Shown in pieces: positions 8,649 to 16,877 of a stretch of DNA of 64,000 bases. Each line of letters opens with the position of its first letter. Position 1 is the stretch's first letter. The stretch is from Actinomycetospora sp. NBRC 106375 (GTDB lineage Bacteria; Actinomycetota; Actinomycetes; Mycobacteriales; Pseudonocardiaceae): positions 62,001 through 126,000 of the forward strand of contig NZ_BSTS01000015.1 of the NCBI RefSeq assembly GCF_030269665.1. Reading direction: 5' to 3'. The notes beneath the pieces were generated by a model that saw only the letters and a list, made by a program, of their open reading frames with translations, did not search any database and was not told the origin of the DNA. The position numbers and the translations under genes were made by a program.

Positions 8649-8766
8649 GCCTCGCCTCTCCGATGAGACCTGACCCGCGGCGCACGCTGTGTCGACGGCC
8701 GCCCCGACGCCCACCCACGGTAGGCGGCCGTCGGTGCGCAGACCAGCCCGCCCCCGGATGGACGGC

Positions 8767-10128
8767 TCAGGCGGCCTCGCGCCGGCCGAGGCCGATGCCG
8801 GTCAGCCCGGCGCGGCGCAGGGTGGCGGGGTCGAGCAGGTTGCGGGTGTCGATGACGGTGGGCTGCTTCATCACCCCGGCCATCGCCGACCAGTCCAGCT
8901 GCCGGAACTGCGGCCACTCGGTGAGCACCACCAGCGCCTCCGCGCCCTGCGCGGCCTCCACCGGGTCCGACACCAGCGGCACCCCGTCGATCATGCCGTC
9001 GACCATCCCGGGCACCGTCTTGTCCGGGTTGTTCGGGTCCGCCACCAGCGCCGGGTCGTAGGCCACCAGCTCGGCGCCGGCCTGCCGCAGCAGCGCCGCG
9101 ATCGCCAGCGCCGGCGAGTCCCGCAGGTCGTCGGTGCCCGCCTTGAACGTCAGCCCCAGCAACCCCAGCCGCACCCGGGTCAGCGACCCCGCCCGCCGCC
9201 CGGTCACCGCGTGCCGCACCTTGTCCACGATCCGCTGCCGCTGGCGGGTGTTGGTGTCGATCGTCGCGCGCAGCAACCGGAACTCGAAGTCCGCCGCGTC
9301 GGCCACCTGCAACAACGCGTGCGTGTCCTTGGGCAGGCACGACCCGCCCCACCCCGGACCCGGCGACAGGAACGCCTGCCCGATCCGCCGGTCGTAGCCG
9401 ATCCCCTCGGTCACGTCGGAGATGTCCGCCCCGACCCGCTCGCACAGCTCGGCCATCGCGTTCACGTACGACAGCTTCATCGCCAGGAAGCAGTTCGCCG
9501 CGTACTTCATCAGCTCCGCCGACGCCGCGTCGGTCAGCACCGTCGGCGCACCCAGACGCGCGTACAGCGCCGCCACCCGCTCCGCGGCCTCCGCCGCGTC
9601 ACACCCGACCACGATCCGGTCCGGGTTCAGGAAGTCGTGCACCGCCGAGCCCTCACGCAGGAACTCCGGGTTCGACACCACCGACACATCGGCCCGGTCC
9701 AGCAGCTCCGCGGTCCGCGCCGCCGTGCCCACCGGCACCGTCGACTTGTTCACCACCACCGTGCCCGCGGCCAGCAGGTGGCGGGTCTCCTCGACCACCG
9801 CCTCCACCGCCCGCAGATCGGCCACCCCGCCCACACCCATCGGCGTCGGCAGACACAGGAACACGATCTCCGCGTCCAGTTCGTCGGGGAAGTCGGTGAC
9901 CGCGCTCGAGGCCCCCACCACGAACGACAACCGCCCCGCCGACACCTGCTCGGTGACCAGCTCCGCCAGCCCCGGCTCCACGATGTCCACCACACCCCGG
10001 CGCAGCCGCTCCACCTTCGCCGCGTCGATGTCCCCGCACACCACCTGGTGACCCAACGACGCCAGACACGCCCCCGTCGTCAGCCCCACATAACCGGTCC
10101 CCACCACAGCCACCCGGCGTGTGAACAC
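8767..10128 (-). CDS. ugd: UDP-glucose 6-dehydrogenase
   Basis: 453 residues from a GTG at 10128 preceded by a GAGGGGGG ribosome site. The N-terminal Rossmann motif is VVGTGYVGLTTG, followed by DIDAAKVERLRRG. The central domain carries GWGGSCLPKDT with the catalytic Cys at about residue 265. The C-terminal domain has LLGLTFKAGTDDLRDSP, the UDP-binding signature. It oxidises UDP-glucose to UDP-glucuronate using two NAD+. Length and motif order are normal for the UDP-glucose/GDP-mannose dehydrogenase family (GDP-mannose is the less likely alternative). It is about 21 kb from the main exopolysaccharide locus but could supply its uronic acid, which would give the lyase-domain proteins a uronate-containing substrate. 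Confidence 0.93.
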   Translation of the reverse strand: MFTRRVAVVGTGYVGLTTGACLASLGHQVVCGDIDAAKVERLRRGVVDIVEPGLAELVTEQVSAGRLSFVVGASSAVTDFPDELDAEIVFLCLPTPMGVGGVADLRAVEAVVEETRHLLAAGTVVVNKSTVPVGTAARTAELLDRADVSVVSNPEFLREGSAVHDFLNPDRIVVGCDAAEAAERVAALYARLGAPTVLTDAASAELMKYAANCFLAMKLSYVNAMAELCERVGADISDVTEGIGYDRRIGQAFLSPGPGWGGSCLPKDTHALLQVADAADFEFRLLRATIDTNTRQRQRIVDKVRHAVTGRRAGSLTRVRLGLLGLTFKAGTDDLRDSPALAIAALLRQAGAELVAYDPALVADPNNPDKTVPGMVDGMIDGVPLVSDPVEAAQGAEALVVLTEWPQFRQLDWSAMAGVMKQPTVIDTRNLLDPATLRRAGLTGIGLGRREAA

Positions 10129-10245
10129 GGCGATCCCCCTCGGGTCCTCGAGTGTCGGCTCTCGATCGCAACCGGCGCATACGCTGCCAGATCACGCTCC
10201 GCGCCCGGGTGACTGGTCCGGCAGCTCACAGGGCGGGCTGACAGG

Positions 10246-11064
10246 GTGCGCGCCATGGCGCCCGAGCCGGTGGACCTCCGCGGGTCGGAGGAGACGTTGC
10301 TGATCACGTTGTTCCTGCGCGAGCGGGACGCGGCGTCGGCACATCCGATCCTCGGCGACCCGTTCGCCGGCCCGGCCCTGGCCCGCGTGGAGTACGGCTC
10401 CGGGGCGTGGCAGTGGTTCAGCTCGGACACCGCGACGATCAACGCCCGCGCGAAGTGCCTGGACACCTGGGCCGCGGCGTTCCTCGCCGAGCACCCCGAC
10501 GGGCAGGTCCTGCACCTCGGCTGCGGCCTGGACAGCCGCCCGCTGCGCCTCGAACGGCCGGCCGGGTCACGCTGGCTCGACGTCGACGTGCCCCGCGTCG
10601 CCGACCTGCGCCGCCGGGTCTACGACCTGCCCGACGATGTCGAGACCGTCGCGGCGTCGGTCGGCGACCCCGACTGGTGGGACCGCGTCGACGGCGACCG
10701 CCCCACGCTGGCGCTGGCCGAGGGCCTGGTCATGTACCTCACTCCTCCCGAGGTGCACGACGTCGTCGACCGCCTGCTGGCCCGCTGCGCGAGCGGGGTC
10801 CTCGCGTTCGACGCGGTGCCGGGCTGGATCGTGCCGGCGTCCAACGCGACGCTCGCGGCGTTCCGGCTCGACGCCCGCTTCCGGTGGGGCTACGACGGCT
10901 CCGCGTTCCGCGCCCGGTACCCGCAGCTGCGCGAGCGCGACGACGTCGCGGTCACCGAGCTCGCCGCGGCGGCCACCACCGGCCCGTGGCACGCGCTGTA
11001 CCGCGCGGTCGACCTCGTGCCCCACCTGCGGGACGCGATGCGGCTGCACCGCTACACGTTCTGA
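10246..11064 (+). CDS. class I SAM-dependent methyltransferase, leucine carboxyl methyltransferase family (PF04072)
   Basis: About 272 residues. The N-terminal region (GSEETLLITLFLRERDAAS) and the SAM motif VLHLGCGLDSRPLR match the LCMT/PpmP-type O-methyltransferases common in actinobacteria, where they methylate carboxylates of small molecules or proteins. DVDVPRVADLRR follows as motif II, and ALAEGLVMYLTPPEV is the post-I/IV region. The start is GTG 10246 or ATG 10255; both have a G-rich sequence at fitting distance. It is divergent from ugd (about 117 bp between) and converges on the DUF5134 gene with only 13 bp between stops. Substrate unknown. Confidence 0.82.
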   Translation: MRAMAPEPVDLRGSEETLLITLFLRERDAASAHPILGDPFAGPALARVEYGSGAWQWFSSDTATINARAKCLDTWAAAFLAEHPDGQVLHLGCGLDSRPLRLERPAGSRWLDVDVPRVADLRRRVYDLPDDVETVAASVGDPDWWDRVDGDRPTLALAEGLVMYLTPPEVHDVVDRLLARCASGVLAFDAVPGWIVPASNATLAAFRLDARFRWGYDGSAFRARYPQLRERDDVAVTELAAAATTGPWHALYRAVDLVPHLRDAMRLHRYTF

Positions 11065-11080
11065 CGCCGGTGCCGCGTCA
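11062..11080. terminator. hairpin whose arms contain both stop codons
   Basis: TGACGC (11062-11067) pairs with GCGTCA (11075-11080) over a 7-nt loop. The left arm begins with the TGA of the methyltransferase, and the right arm ends with the complement of the TGA of the convergent DUF5134 gene. A compact two-sided terminator is plausible, though six base pairs is short. Confidence 0.4.
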
Positions 11081-11755
11081 GTGGACGAGCAGCATGAGCG
11101 CCATCCCGATCCCGGTGACGGCTTGGCAGCCCAGCTGCACGGCGGAGGAGTCGACGGCGCGACCGAGGCGCGCCGCGGCCCCGGCGGCGCCGGGGCCGAC
11201 GTCCGCAGCGACGGTGCCCACCGACGACCGCACCACCACGCCGACGGTGATCGCGGAGTGCACGAGCAGGTAGACCGCCAGCGCCGCGCCGAGCGCGGAG
11301 AGCGCGAGCGGCGGCGGGCCGGCGTGGGCGCTCATGTCCATGCCGGGCATGTCCGCCATCCCCGCCGTCGACCCGCCGGTCGGGATCATCGCGACGTACA
11401 TGACGACCATCGCGGCGTTGGAGAGCAGCAGGTGCGTCGGGTGCGCGCCGCAGCGGCCACCCCCGACCGGCGCGCCGAGCGACCGGTCCTGCCGCCGCAG
11501 GACGACGAGACGGACGGCCCACGCGCCGCCCACCACGCCGAACGCCACCGCACCCCCCACCGGCGGCACCGCGCCCATCGTCGCCGGCAGCACCATGACC
11601 GCCATCCCGAGGCCCATCACCACGTGGTTGGCCTCGGCCGCCGCAGCGACCCCCTCGTGGCGGCCGCGCCGGCGCCAGAGGCTCACGGCGCAGAGCGCGG
11701 CCGCGGCGAGGAAGACGGCCGCGAGGAACCCGGCGAGGGGAGCGGGAAGGCTCAT
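11078..11755 (-). CDS. DUF5134 membrane protein with Met/His-rich loop
   Basis: 225 residues from an ATG at 11755 that overlaps the previous gene's stop by 4 bp (ATGA). There are six predicted membrane segments (residues about 5-25, 43-63, 65-85, 108-126, 148-168, 205-225). Between the fourth and fifth is a loop with MADMPGMDMSAHAG, a Met/His spacing typical of copper sites in exported proteins. The second segment also contains Glu-Ala-Asn-His-Val-Val-Met. DUF5134 has no established function. The upstream partner is a Cys-rich mini-protein, and a sigma factor and copper genes follow on the other strand; a role in copper handling is inferred from the motif and context. Confidence 0.75.
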   Translation of the reverse strand: MSLPAPLAGFLAAVFLAAAALCAVSLWRRRGRHEGVAAAAEANHVVMGLGMAVMVLPATMGAVPPVGGAVAFGVVGGAWAVRLVVLRRQDRSLGAPVGGGRCGAHPTHLLLSNAAMVVMYVAMIPTGGSTAGMADMPGMDMSAHAGPPPLALSALGAALAVYLLVHSAITVGVVVRSSVGTVAADVGPGAAGAAARLGRAVDSSAVQLGCQAVTGIGMALMLLVH

Positions 11756-11979
11756 CGCGCGTCGGCGAGCAGCCCGTCGAGGACCCCGTTGCGGGAGTCG
11801 TCGACGATCACGGCGAGCTGCGCGACGCTCATGCGGATGGCCTGGCCGAAGTCGTCGGTGATGACGACGCGGCGGTCCTCGTCGGCGGCGGGGTCGAGGT
11901 AGAGCTCGGGGCAGCCGCAGGAGCACTGGCCGCAGAACGTGGTGACGTGCTGCAGGCCGGCGGTCGGGTCGGTGGTCAT
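11752..11979 (-). CDS. Cys-rich mini-protein, probable metal-binding
   Basis: 75 residues. An N-terminal cluster FCGQCSCGCPEL (CxxCxCxC) at about residues 15-26 is followed by DRRVVITDDFGQAIRMS and a short helix (VAQLAVIVDDSRNG). It is first in a two-gene unit with the DUF5134 gene (4-bp overlap), so it is likely translated with it. Four closely spaced Cys could bind Cu(I), Zn or an Fe-S centre. I recall similar small hypothetical proteins in actinobacteria but no assigned function. The reading frame is supported by the overlap and the motif rather than by length. Confidence 0.7.
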   Translation of the reverse strand: MTTDPTAGLQHVTTFCGQCSCGCPELYLDPAADEDRRVVITDDFGQAIRMSVAQLAVIVDDSRNGVLDGLLADAR

Positions 11980-12342
11980 CGCGGTCCTCCGTGAGCTGTC
12001 GCGGGCGGGGCCGACGGTACGACGCGGAACCTCGCCGCAGCCTTCTCGCCTTGCCGCCCCGAGCGCCTCCGCCGGAAGGACCAGCGTTCTCAGGCGGACG
12101 CCCGTTCCTTCTCAGGCAGAGGTCGGAAGGCGCGGCACGGGTCGTCGTGGCGGTGTTCCTCGGGGGCTCCTCGGATCTCCCGTCGGGCGGGGGCCTACCG
12201 TCAGGGGCACGGTAGGGACCGCGGACACCGCGACCACCCCCGTTTGTCGGGACGGTCACGGGCGGGAACTCCGGGCCCCGCGGCGACGACGCGGTCTTCC
12301 GTCGGGCGCGGCCCGCCCGACGGCACGGACGAGGAGACACCG

Positions 12343-12903
12343 GTGGACGACGCCAGGATCACCGAGCTGGCGCTGCGGGCCCGTGACGGGCACCGGGACG
12401 CCGCCGGGGAGTTCGTGGCCGCCACCCAGCAGCAGGTGTGGCGCCTGCTCGTGCACCTCGCGGACGCTGCGGTCGCCGAGGAGCTCGCCCAGGAGACCTA
12501 CGAGCGCGCGCTCGGGTCGCTGCGTCGCTACCGGGGCGAGGCGCCCGCCAGGAACTGGCTGCTCTCGATCGCCCGCCGGGTCGCCGCGGACCACCTGCGC
12601 CGCCGCGCCCGCCGCCCCGTGAGCCCGGCCGAGCCCGCCGAGGACGACCGCCCCGTCGGCCGCGCGCCGCGCCCGGATCCCGCCGAGTCGGTCGCGGTCC
12701 GGGACGCCCTCGACGCGCTCGACGGCGACCGGCGCGAGGCCTTCGTGCTCACCCAGGTCGTGGGCCTGAGCTACGAGGAGGCCGCGGCCGTGTGCGGGTG
12801 CCCGATCGGCACCATCCGCTCTCGAGTCGCCCGCGCCCGCGCCGACCTCGTCGACGCCCTCTCCGAGCCGCCCGCGGCCGAGCGCCCTCCTCGCTCCGGG
12901 TGA
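12343..12903 (+). CDS. ECF-type RNA polymerase sigma factor
   Basis: 186 residues from a GTG at 12343 with GAGGAG six bases upstream. The sigma-2 region runs from about residue 20 to 85 (VAEELAQETYERALGSLRRYRGEAP, ARNWLLSIARRVAADHLRRRAR). An Ala/Pro linker follows, then the sigma-4 region, with REAFVLTQVVGLSYEEAAAV and the helix-turn-helix CPIGTIRSRVARARADL. It is followed directly by a zf-HC2 membrane protein, the usual anti-sigma arrangement. The downstream CopD-CtaG gene makes it resemble the SigC-type factors linked to copper in mycobacteria; that link is inferred from neighbours only. A DNA segment with several G-rich tracts (about 12000-12340) holds its promoter. Confidence 0.92.
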   Translation: MDDARITELALRARDGHRDAAGEFVAATQQQVWRLLVHLADAAVAEELAQETYERALGSLRRYRGEAPARNWLLSIARRVAADHLRRRARRPVSPAEPAEDDRPVGRAPRPDPAESVAVRDALDALDGDRREAFVLTQVVGLSYEEAAAVCGCPIGTIRSRVARARADLVDALSEPPAAERPPRSG

Positions 12904-12941
12904 CCGGGAACCACACGATCCCCGGCGACGACCAGCACGGC

Positions 12942-13670
12942 ATGGACTGCGACCGGTGCCGGGAGGCGATGTCGGCCGCGCTGGACGGTGAGTCCGACGC
13001 CGCCGAGCAGGCCCGCGTCGACGCGCACCTCGACGGCTGCGCGGCGTGCCGGGCGTGGCGGCGCGACGCCGAGACGGTGACGCGGCGCGCCCGCACCGGC
13101 GTCGCCGAGCCCGGGCCCGACCTCGTGGCGCTCGTCCTCGACGCCGCCCCGGGCCCGCGGGCGCGGTGGCGGGGGACGGCCGCGCGGGCGGGGCTCGCCG
13201 TCGTCGGCGCCGTCCAGGCCGTCCTCGGGCTGACCTCGCTGCTCGGGGCGTCGATGCAGCACGACGCGATGGCCGACTCGATCGTGGTGCTCGGCGCCGG
13301 CATGGCCCACGCGACCCACGAGAGCGCGGCGTGGAACCTCGCGCTCGGCGTCGCGTTCCTCGCCGGGGCGCTGTGGACCCGCCACCTCGCCGGCCTGCTG
13401 CCCGCGCTCGGCGCCTTCATCGCGGTGCTCGCGGTGCTCAGCGGCATCGACCTGCTCGCAGGGCGCGTCGAACCCGCCCGCGTCGTCTCGCACGTCGTCC
13501 TCGTCGTCGGGTTCGTGCTCGGGATCGCCGTGGTCCGCGCCGCCCCGCGCTCCGGTCCCGCGCCGACCCCCGGCGGGCGGTGGTGGGCCCGTGGTGAGGG
13601 TCCCGTCGCCCCGCACGGCGCACCGGCGCCCGACGCCGCACGCTGGGAGCGTGAGTCCGACGTCGCGTGA
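12942..13670 (+). CDS. zf-HC2 domain membrane protein, probable anti-sigma factor
   Basis: 242 residues from ATG 12942; a GTG at 12900 overlapping the sigma-factor stop (GTGA) would add 14 residues and imply translational coupling. The cytosolic N-terminus has CDRCREAMSAALDGE and HLDGCAACRAW, the zinc-binding anti-sigma fold (HxxxCxxC). After a short linker come about four membrane segments (residues about 82-105, 128-150, 152-172, 182-202). The membrane part has His/Met-bearing loops (MQHDAMADS, MAHATHES), which could sense a metal or oxidant on the outer face. It would hold the ECF factor until a signal arrives. The pairing is seen; the signal is inferred. Confidence 0.82.
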   Translation: MDCDRCREAMSAALDGESDAAEQARVDAHLDGCAACRAWRRDAETVTRRARTGVAEPGPDLVALVLDAAPGPRARWRGTAARAGLAVVGAVQAVLGLTSLLGASMQHDAMADSIVVLGAGMAHATHESAAWNLALGVAFLAGALWTRHLAGLLPALGAFIAVLAVLSGIDLLAGRVEPARVVSHVVLVVGFVLGIAVVRAAPRSGPAPTPGGRWWARGEGPVAPHGAPAPDAARWERESDVA

Positions 13671-15687
13671 GCACTCGCCCGTCGAGGGCCCGCCAGCTGA
13701 GAGTGCGCCGGGTGGGAGCTCGCCGGGTGGGAGCTCGCCGGGTGGAGCGAAGGACGCCCTCGCCGCGTCCGGCGCAGCGAAGGACGCCCTCGCTCCCGGC
13801 CGGGCGCGCGTGCTCCTCGCCGGGACGGTCGTGCTCGCCGCGGGGGCCGTCGTCGCCGTCGTGCTCGCCCGCGGCGGCGCGCCGTTCGCCGCGCTCGGGA
13901 TCGGCGAGCCGTCGGCGACGGTGCGGGTGGTCACGCCGCTGGCGCGGCTCGCGGTGCTGCTCGGCAGCGGCCTGTGCCTCGGCGGGCTGGTCGGCGGGCT
14001 GGTCGCGCGGCCCTCGACGGGCGGCGCGCGGGCCCTCGGCGCGCAGGGCTACCGCGCGGTGCGCCTCGCCGGGGCCGCGGCGGGAGTGTGGGCGGTCGGC
14101 GCGCTGGTCGCGGCCGCGGGCACGGTGCTCGCGGGTACCGGCGGCGACCCGCGCGTCCTCGTCACCCCGGACGCCTTCCTGGAGGCGGCCGGCGCCCTCG
14201 AGGAGCCCGCCGGGTTCCTCGTCGCCGGCGTGACCGCCGCCGTCGTCGCCGTCATGTGCCGGGTGACGCTGTCCTGGCGGACGGCCGCCGGCGCGGTGCC
14301 CCTGGCGGCCTTCGCCATCGTGGCGCCCGTGGTCACCGGTGCGGTGGCGAGCGCCGGCGCCGGGCACGACATCGCCACCGACACGGCGACCCTCGGGGCC
14401 GTCGCCGCCGCGGTCTGGTTCGGCCTGTCCGCCCTCGAGATGCTCGCGCCGGGACCGGACCGGGCGTGCGCGGCGCGGGCCCGCCCGGTCGCGCTGGTGG
14501 CCGCCGCGGTCGCCGTCGTGGGCGCCGCGGTCACCGAGGTGGTCCTCGTCCGCGGGCAGTGGCTCACCGTGCACGGCGTGCTGGCGCTCGTCGCGCTCGC
14601 CCTGCTCGTGGTCGCGGTGGTGACGACGTCCCGCGCGCGGGTGCCGGGTCCGACCGTCGCGCTCCCCCTGGTCCTCGCGGCCGGCGCCGGGGCGCTGCTG
14701 GCGAGCGAGCCGGCGCCCGCGCTCGCGGCACCGACGACGATCCAGCAGACGCTGCTCGGCTACACCCTCGACCCGCCGACGGTGCTCGGCCTGCTCGGAC
14801 CCGGGCGCCTCAACGTCCTCTGGGCCGTCGTCGCCGTCACGCTCGCGGGTGCCTACCTCGCCGGCGTACGGCGGCTGCGCGCCCGCGGCGACGCCTGGCC
14901 GCCCGGGCGGACGACGGCGTGGCTGCTCGGGTGCGCGCTGCTGGTCTGGTCGACGAGCTCCGGGCTCGGCGCGCACGCGATGGCGACGTTCAGCGTGCAC
15001 ATGGGTGTGCACATGATGCTGTCGATGCTCGTGCCCGTGCTGCTCGTGCTCGGCGGGCCCGTGACGCTCGCGCTGCGGGCGCTGCCGGCCGGGGAGCGCG
15101 TGGACGGGCCGCGGGCCTGGCTCGTGTCGCTGGTGGAGGCGCCGTTCCCCCGGCTCCTGACCCACCCGGTCGTCGCGCTCGTGCTGTTCGTCGGGTCGTT
15201 CTACGCGTTGTACTTCTCGCCGCTCTACGCGGCGGCGCTGCCCTACCACTGGGCGCACCAGGCGATGTTCGTGCACTTCCTGCTGACCGGCTACCTGTTC
15301 TTCTGGCCGATCATCGGGGTCGACCGCGCGCCGCGCCCGCTGCCCCACCTCGGCCGGCTGGCGATGCTGCTGGCGTCGATGCCCTTCCACGCGTTCTTCG
15401 GCGTCGCGCTGATGAGCGCGGACACCCTCATCGGCGAGCAGTTCTTCCGTCAGCTCGCCCTGCCGTGGGTGCCGGACCTGCTCGCCGACCAGAGCCTCGC
15501 CGGCGGCATCGCCTGGGCCTCGGGCGAGATGCCCCTGCTCGTCGTGCTCATCGCCCTGCTCGTGCAGTGGTCGCGGGCCGACCAGCGCGACGCCGCCCGC
15601 CGCGACCGCCACGCCGACCGCGACGGCGACGCCGAGCTCGAGGCGTGGAACGCGATGCTCGCCGACCTCTCCCGCGGGCGCCGATAA
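13651..15687 (+). CDS. CopD-CtaG fusion membrane protein (copper / cytochrome oxidase assembly)
   Basis: 678 residues from a GTG at 13651 (GGGAGC just before), overlapping the anti-sigma gene by 20 bp. A low-complexity N-terminus with GGSSPGGSSPGG and a doubled AKDAL repeat is followed by about eight to nine membrane segments of CopD type (to about residue 330). The C-terminal caa3_CtaG domain (about residues 390-650) contains HMGVHMMLSMLVPVLLVLG, SFYALYFSPLY, YHWAHQAMFVHFLLTGYLFFW and MPFHAFFGVALM, rich in membrane His/Met that can ligate copper. The architecture matches M. tuberculosis Rv0102. The predicted role is delivery of copper across the membrane to cytochrome c oxidase. It is co-directional with the sigma/anti-sigma pair and probably in one operon with them. 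Confidence 0.85.
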   Translation: MSPTSREHSPVEGPPAESAPGGSSPGGSSPGGAKDALAASGAAKDALAPGRARVLLAGTVVLAAGAVVAVVLARGGAPFAALGIGEPSATVRVVTPLARLAVLLGSGLCLGGLVGGLVARPSTGGARALGAQGYRAVRLAGAAAGVWAVGALVAAAGTVLAGTGGDPRVLVTPDAFLEAAGALEEPAGFLVAGVTAAVVAVMCRVTLSWRTAAGAVPLAAFAIVAPVVTGAVASAGAGHDIATDTATLGAVAAAVWFGLSALEMLAPGPDRACAARARPVALVAAAVAVVGAAVTEVVLVRGQWLTVHGVLALVALALLVVAVVTTSRARVPGPTVALPLVLAAGAGALLASEPAPALAAPTTIQQTLLGYTLDPPTVLGLLGPGRLNVLWAVVAVTLAGAYLAGVRRLRARGDAWPPGRTTAWLLGCALLVWSTSSGLGAHAMATFSVHMGVHMMLSMLVPVLLVLGGPVTLALRALPAGERVDGPRAWLVSLVEAPFPRLLTHPVVALVLFVGSFYALYFSPLYAAALPYHWAHQAMFVHFLLTGYLFFWPIIGVDRAPRPLPHLGRLAMLLASMPFHAFFGVALMSADTLIGEQFFRQLALPWVPDLLADQSLAGGIAWASGEMPLLVVLIALLVQWSRADQRDAARRDRHADRDGDAELEAWNAMLADLSRGRR

Positions 15688-15779
15688 CCGACCCGCGGGA
15701 ACCGGGCGGCCCCCTCGGACGACAGGAACAACCGGGCGAGCACACTCGGTGCGTCCCGGACACGAGGAGGATCCCCAGG

Positions 15780-16511
15780 ATGGCCACGCGCTCGAAGCGC
15801 CCCACGACAACATCGCAGCGCAGCAAGTCCACCATGCCCACGATCGTCGGCATCGCGGTCGTCGTGCTGGTCGCGGTCGTGGTCATCGGCGGCGTCCTGC
15901 TCTCCGGCAACGGCTCGGACAGCTCGGGCGGCCAGGCGATCCCCGTGACGCCCGCCCCGGCGCAGTACCAGACGTCCGTCGCGGGCGGCGTCATCACGGC
16001 CGGCGGGCCCGCCCCCCACACCGTGGACGTCTACGAGGACGCCCTCTGCCCGGCCTGCCAGGCCTTCGAGCAGAGCTACGGCGAGCGCATCGCGCAGGGG
16101 ATCGCGTCCGGGAAGGTGCAGGTCCGCTACCACATGGTGAACCTGCTCGAGCAGCGCTCCAGCCCGCCCGGCTACTCCTCGGCCGCGGGCGGCGCCCTGA
16201 TGTGCGCCGCCGAGAACAACGCCTTCCCTGCCCTGCACGCGAGCCTCTACGCCGCCCAGCCGACCGAGGGCGGCAAGGCCTACGACACCGGCCAGCTCGT
16301 CGACCTCGGCCAGCGCGCCGGCGCCGGCCCGGGCTACGCCGACTGTGTCACCAGCGGCCGGCACGTCGCGGAGGTCAACCAGAACTTCCAGGCGGCCTCG
16401 ACCGACCCGGCGCTCCAGCGCCAGGGCTCCTTCGGCACGCCGACGATCGTCGTCGACGGCAAGCTCCTCCAGCAGCAGAACACCGGGGACCTCGACACCG
16501 CCCTGGGCTGA
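15780..16511 (+). CDS. DsbA-like thioredoxin-fold oxidoreductase, membrane-anchored
   Basis: 243 residues from an ATG at 15780 with GAGGAGG upstream. A basic N-terminus and one hydrophobic segment (about residues 20-42) form an uncleaved anchor, so the catalytic domain is extracytoplasmic. The domain begins VDVYEDALCPACQAFE with the CPAC active site at about residues 90-93 and ends with the cis-Pro loop GTPTIVVDGK. This is the DsbA/Thioredoxin_4 layout found in actinobacteria. It introduces or exchanges disulfides in exported proteins, and CtaG systems also need thiol chemistry to load copper. A VKOR homologue at 19205-19951 would be its natural re-oxidising partner. It is separated from CtaG by 92 bp and followed by a hairpin. 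Confidence 0.88.
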   Translation: MATRSKRPTTTSQRSKSTMPTIVGIAVVVLVAVVVIGGVLLSGNGSDSSGGQAIPVTPAPAQYQTSVAGGVITAGGPAPHTVDVYEDALCPACQAFEQSYGERIAQGIASGKVQVRYHMVNLLEQRSSPPGYSSAAGGALMCAAENNAFPALHASLYAAQPTEGGKAYDTGQLVDLGQRAGAGPGYADCVTSGRHVAEVNQNFQAASTDPALQRQGSFGTPTIVVDGKLLQQQNTGDLDTALG

Positions 16512-16535
16512 GCGCGCCCGCCCGTTCCGAGCGAA

Positions 16536-16572
16536 GGGCCCCTCCGGTCGATCCCGTCGACCGGCGGGACCC
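16536..16572 (+). terminator. terminator after the DsbA-like gene
   Basis: An imperfect stem centred on CGGTCGA / TCGACCG with flanking GGGCCC-type pairing lies 24 bases after the stop and is followed by TTGCTTCTTG. It probably ends the sigma-to-DsbA transcript. Confidence 0.6.
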
Positions 16573-16600
16573 TTGCTTCTTGCGGGCGCCGACACGAGTG

Positions 16601-16850
16601 GCACGTTCCGCAGGTCGGCGAGCGGTTCGATCATGCGCGACGTGCCCCTCGCGACGTCGCGTCGAGCCGGCGCGGGACCCGTCGGAGATCACGAGCACCT
16701 CATGCGCGCGGGCCCTGCCCGCGACGTGGACGACGCGCTCCTGATCACCGCGCCACGCACCGCCACCACCCCCGCGCCCGCCCGTTCTGAGCGACGGGCA
16801 CGTTCGGCAGGCCGGCGAGCGGTTCGATCATGCGCAACGTGCCCCTCGCG
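16601..16850 (+). repeat. duplicated 53-bp palindromic intergenic element
   Basis: Copies at 16601-16653 and 16798-16850 match at 50 of 53 positions. Each copy has GGCACGT-type and ACGTGCC-type ends that can pair across a loop of about 30 nt; the second copy pairs nine bases. A 21-bp companion (GCGCCCGCCCGTT at its start) occurs at 16514-16534 and 16774-16794 with one mismatch. In the second case it lies next to the 53-mer; in the first it is separated from it by the terminator. The whole 366-bp gap between the DsbA-like gene and the copper ATPase is made largely of these units; no gene is visible in it. Confidence 0.75.
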
Positions 16851-16877
16851 CCTCCCCCGTGACCCCGGCAACGCGCC

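Noticed and set aside
8689-10212. Long open frame antisense to the UDP-glucose dehydrogenase gene
   Set aside because: Its translation is Arg/His/Gln-rich without domains, and it is explained by G/C-rich codons of ugd read on the other strand.
13974-15770. Open frame overlapping CopD-CtaG in another frame and joining the DsbA-like gene
   Set aside because: Arg/Gly-rich shadow; the DsbA-like protein has its own ATG and GAGGAGG at 15780.
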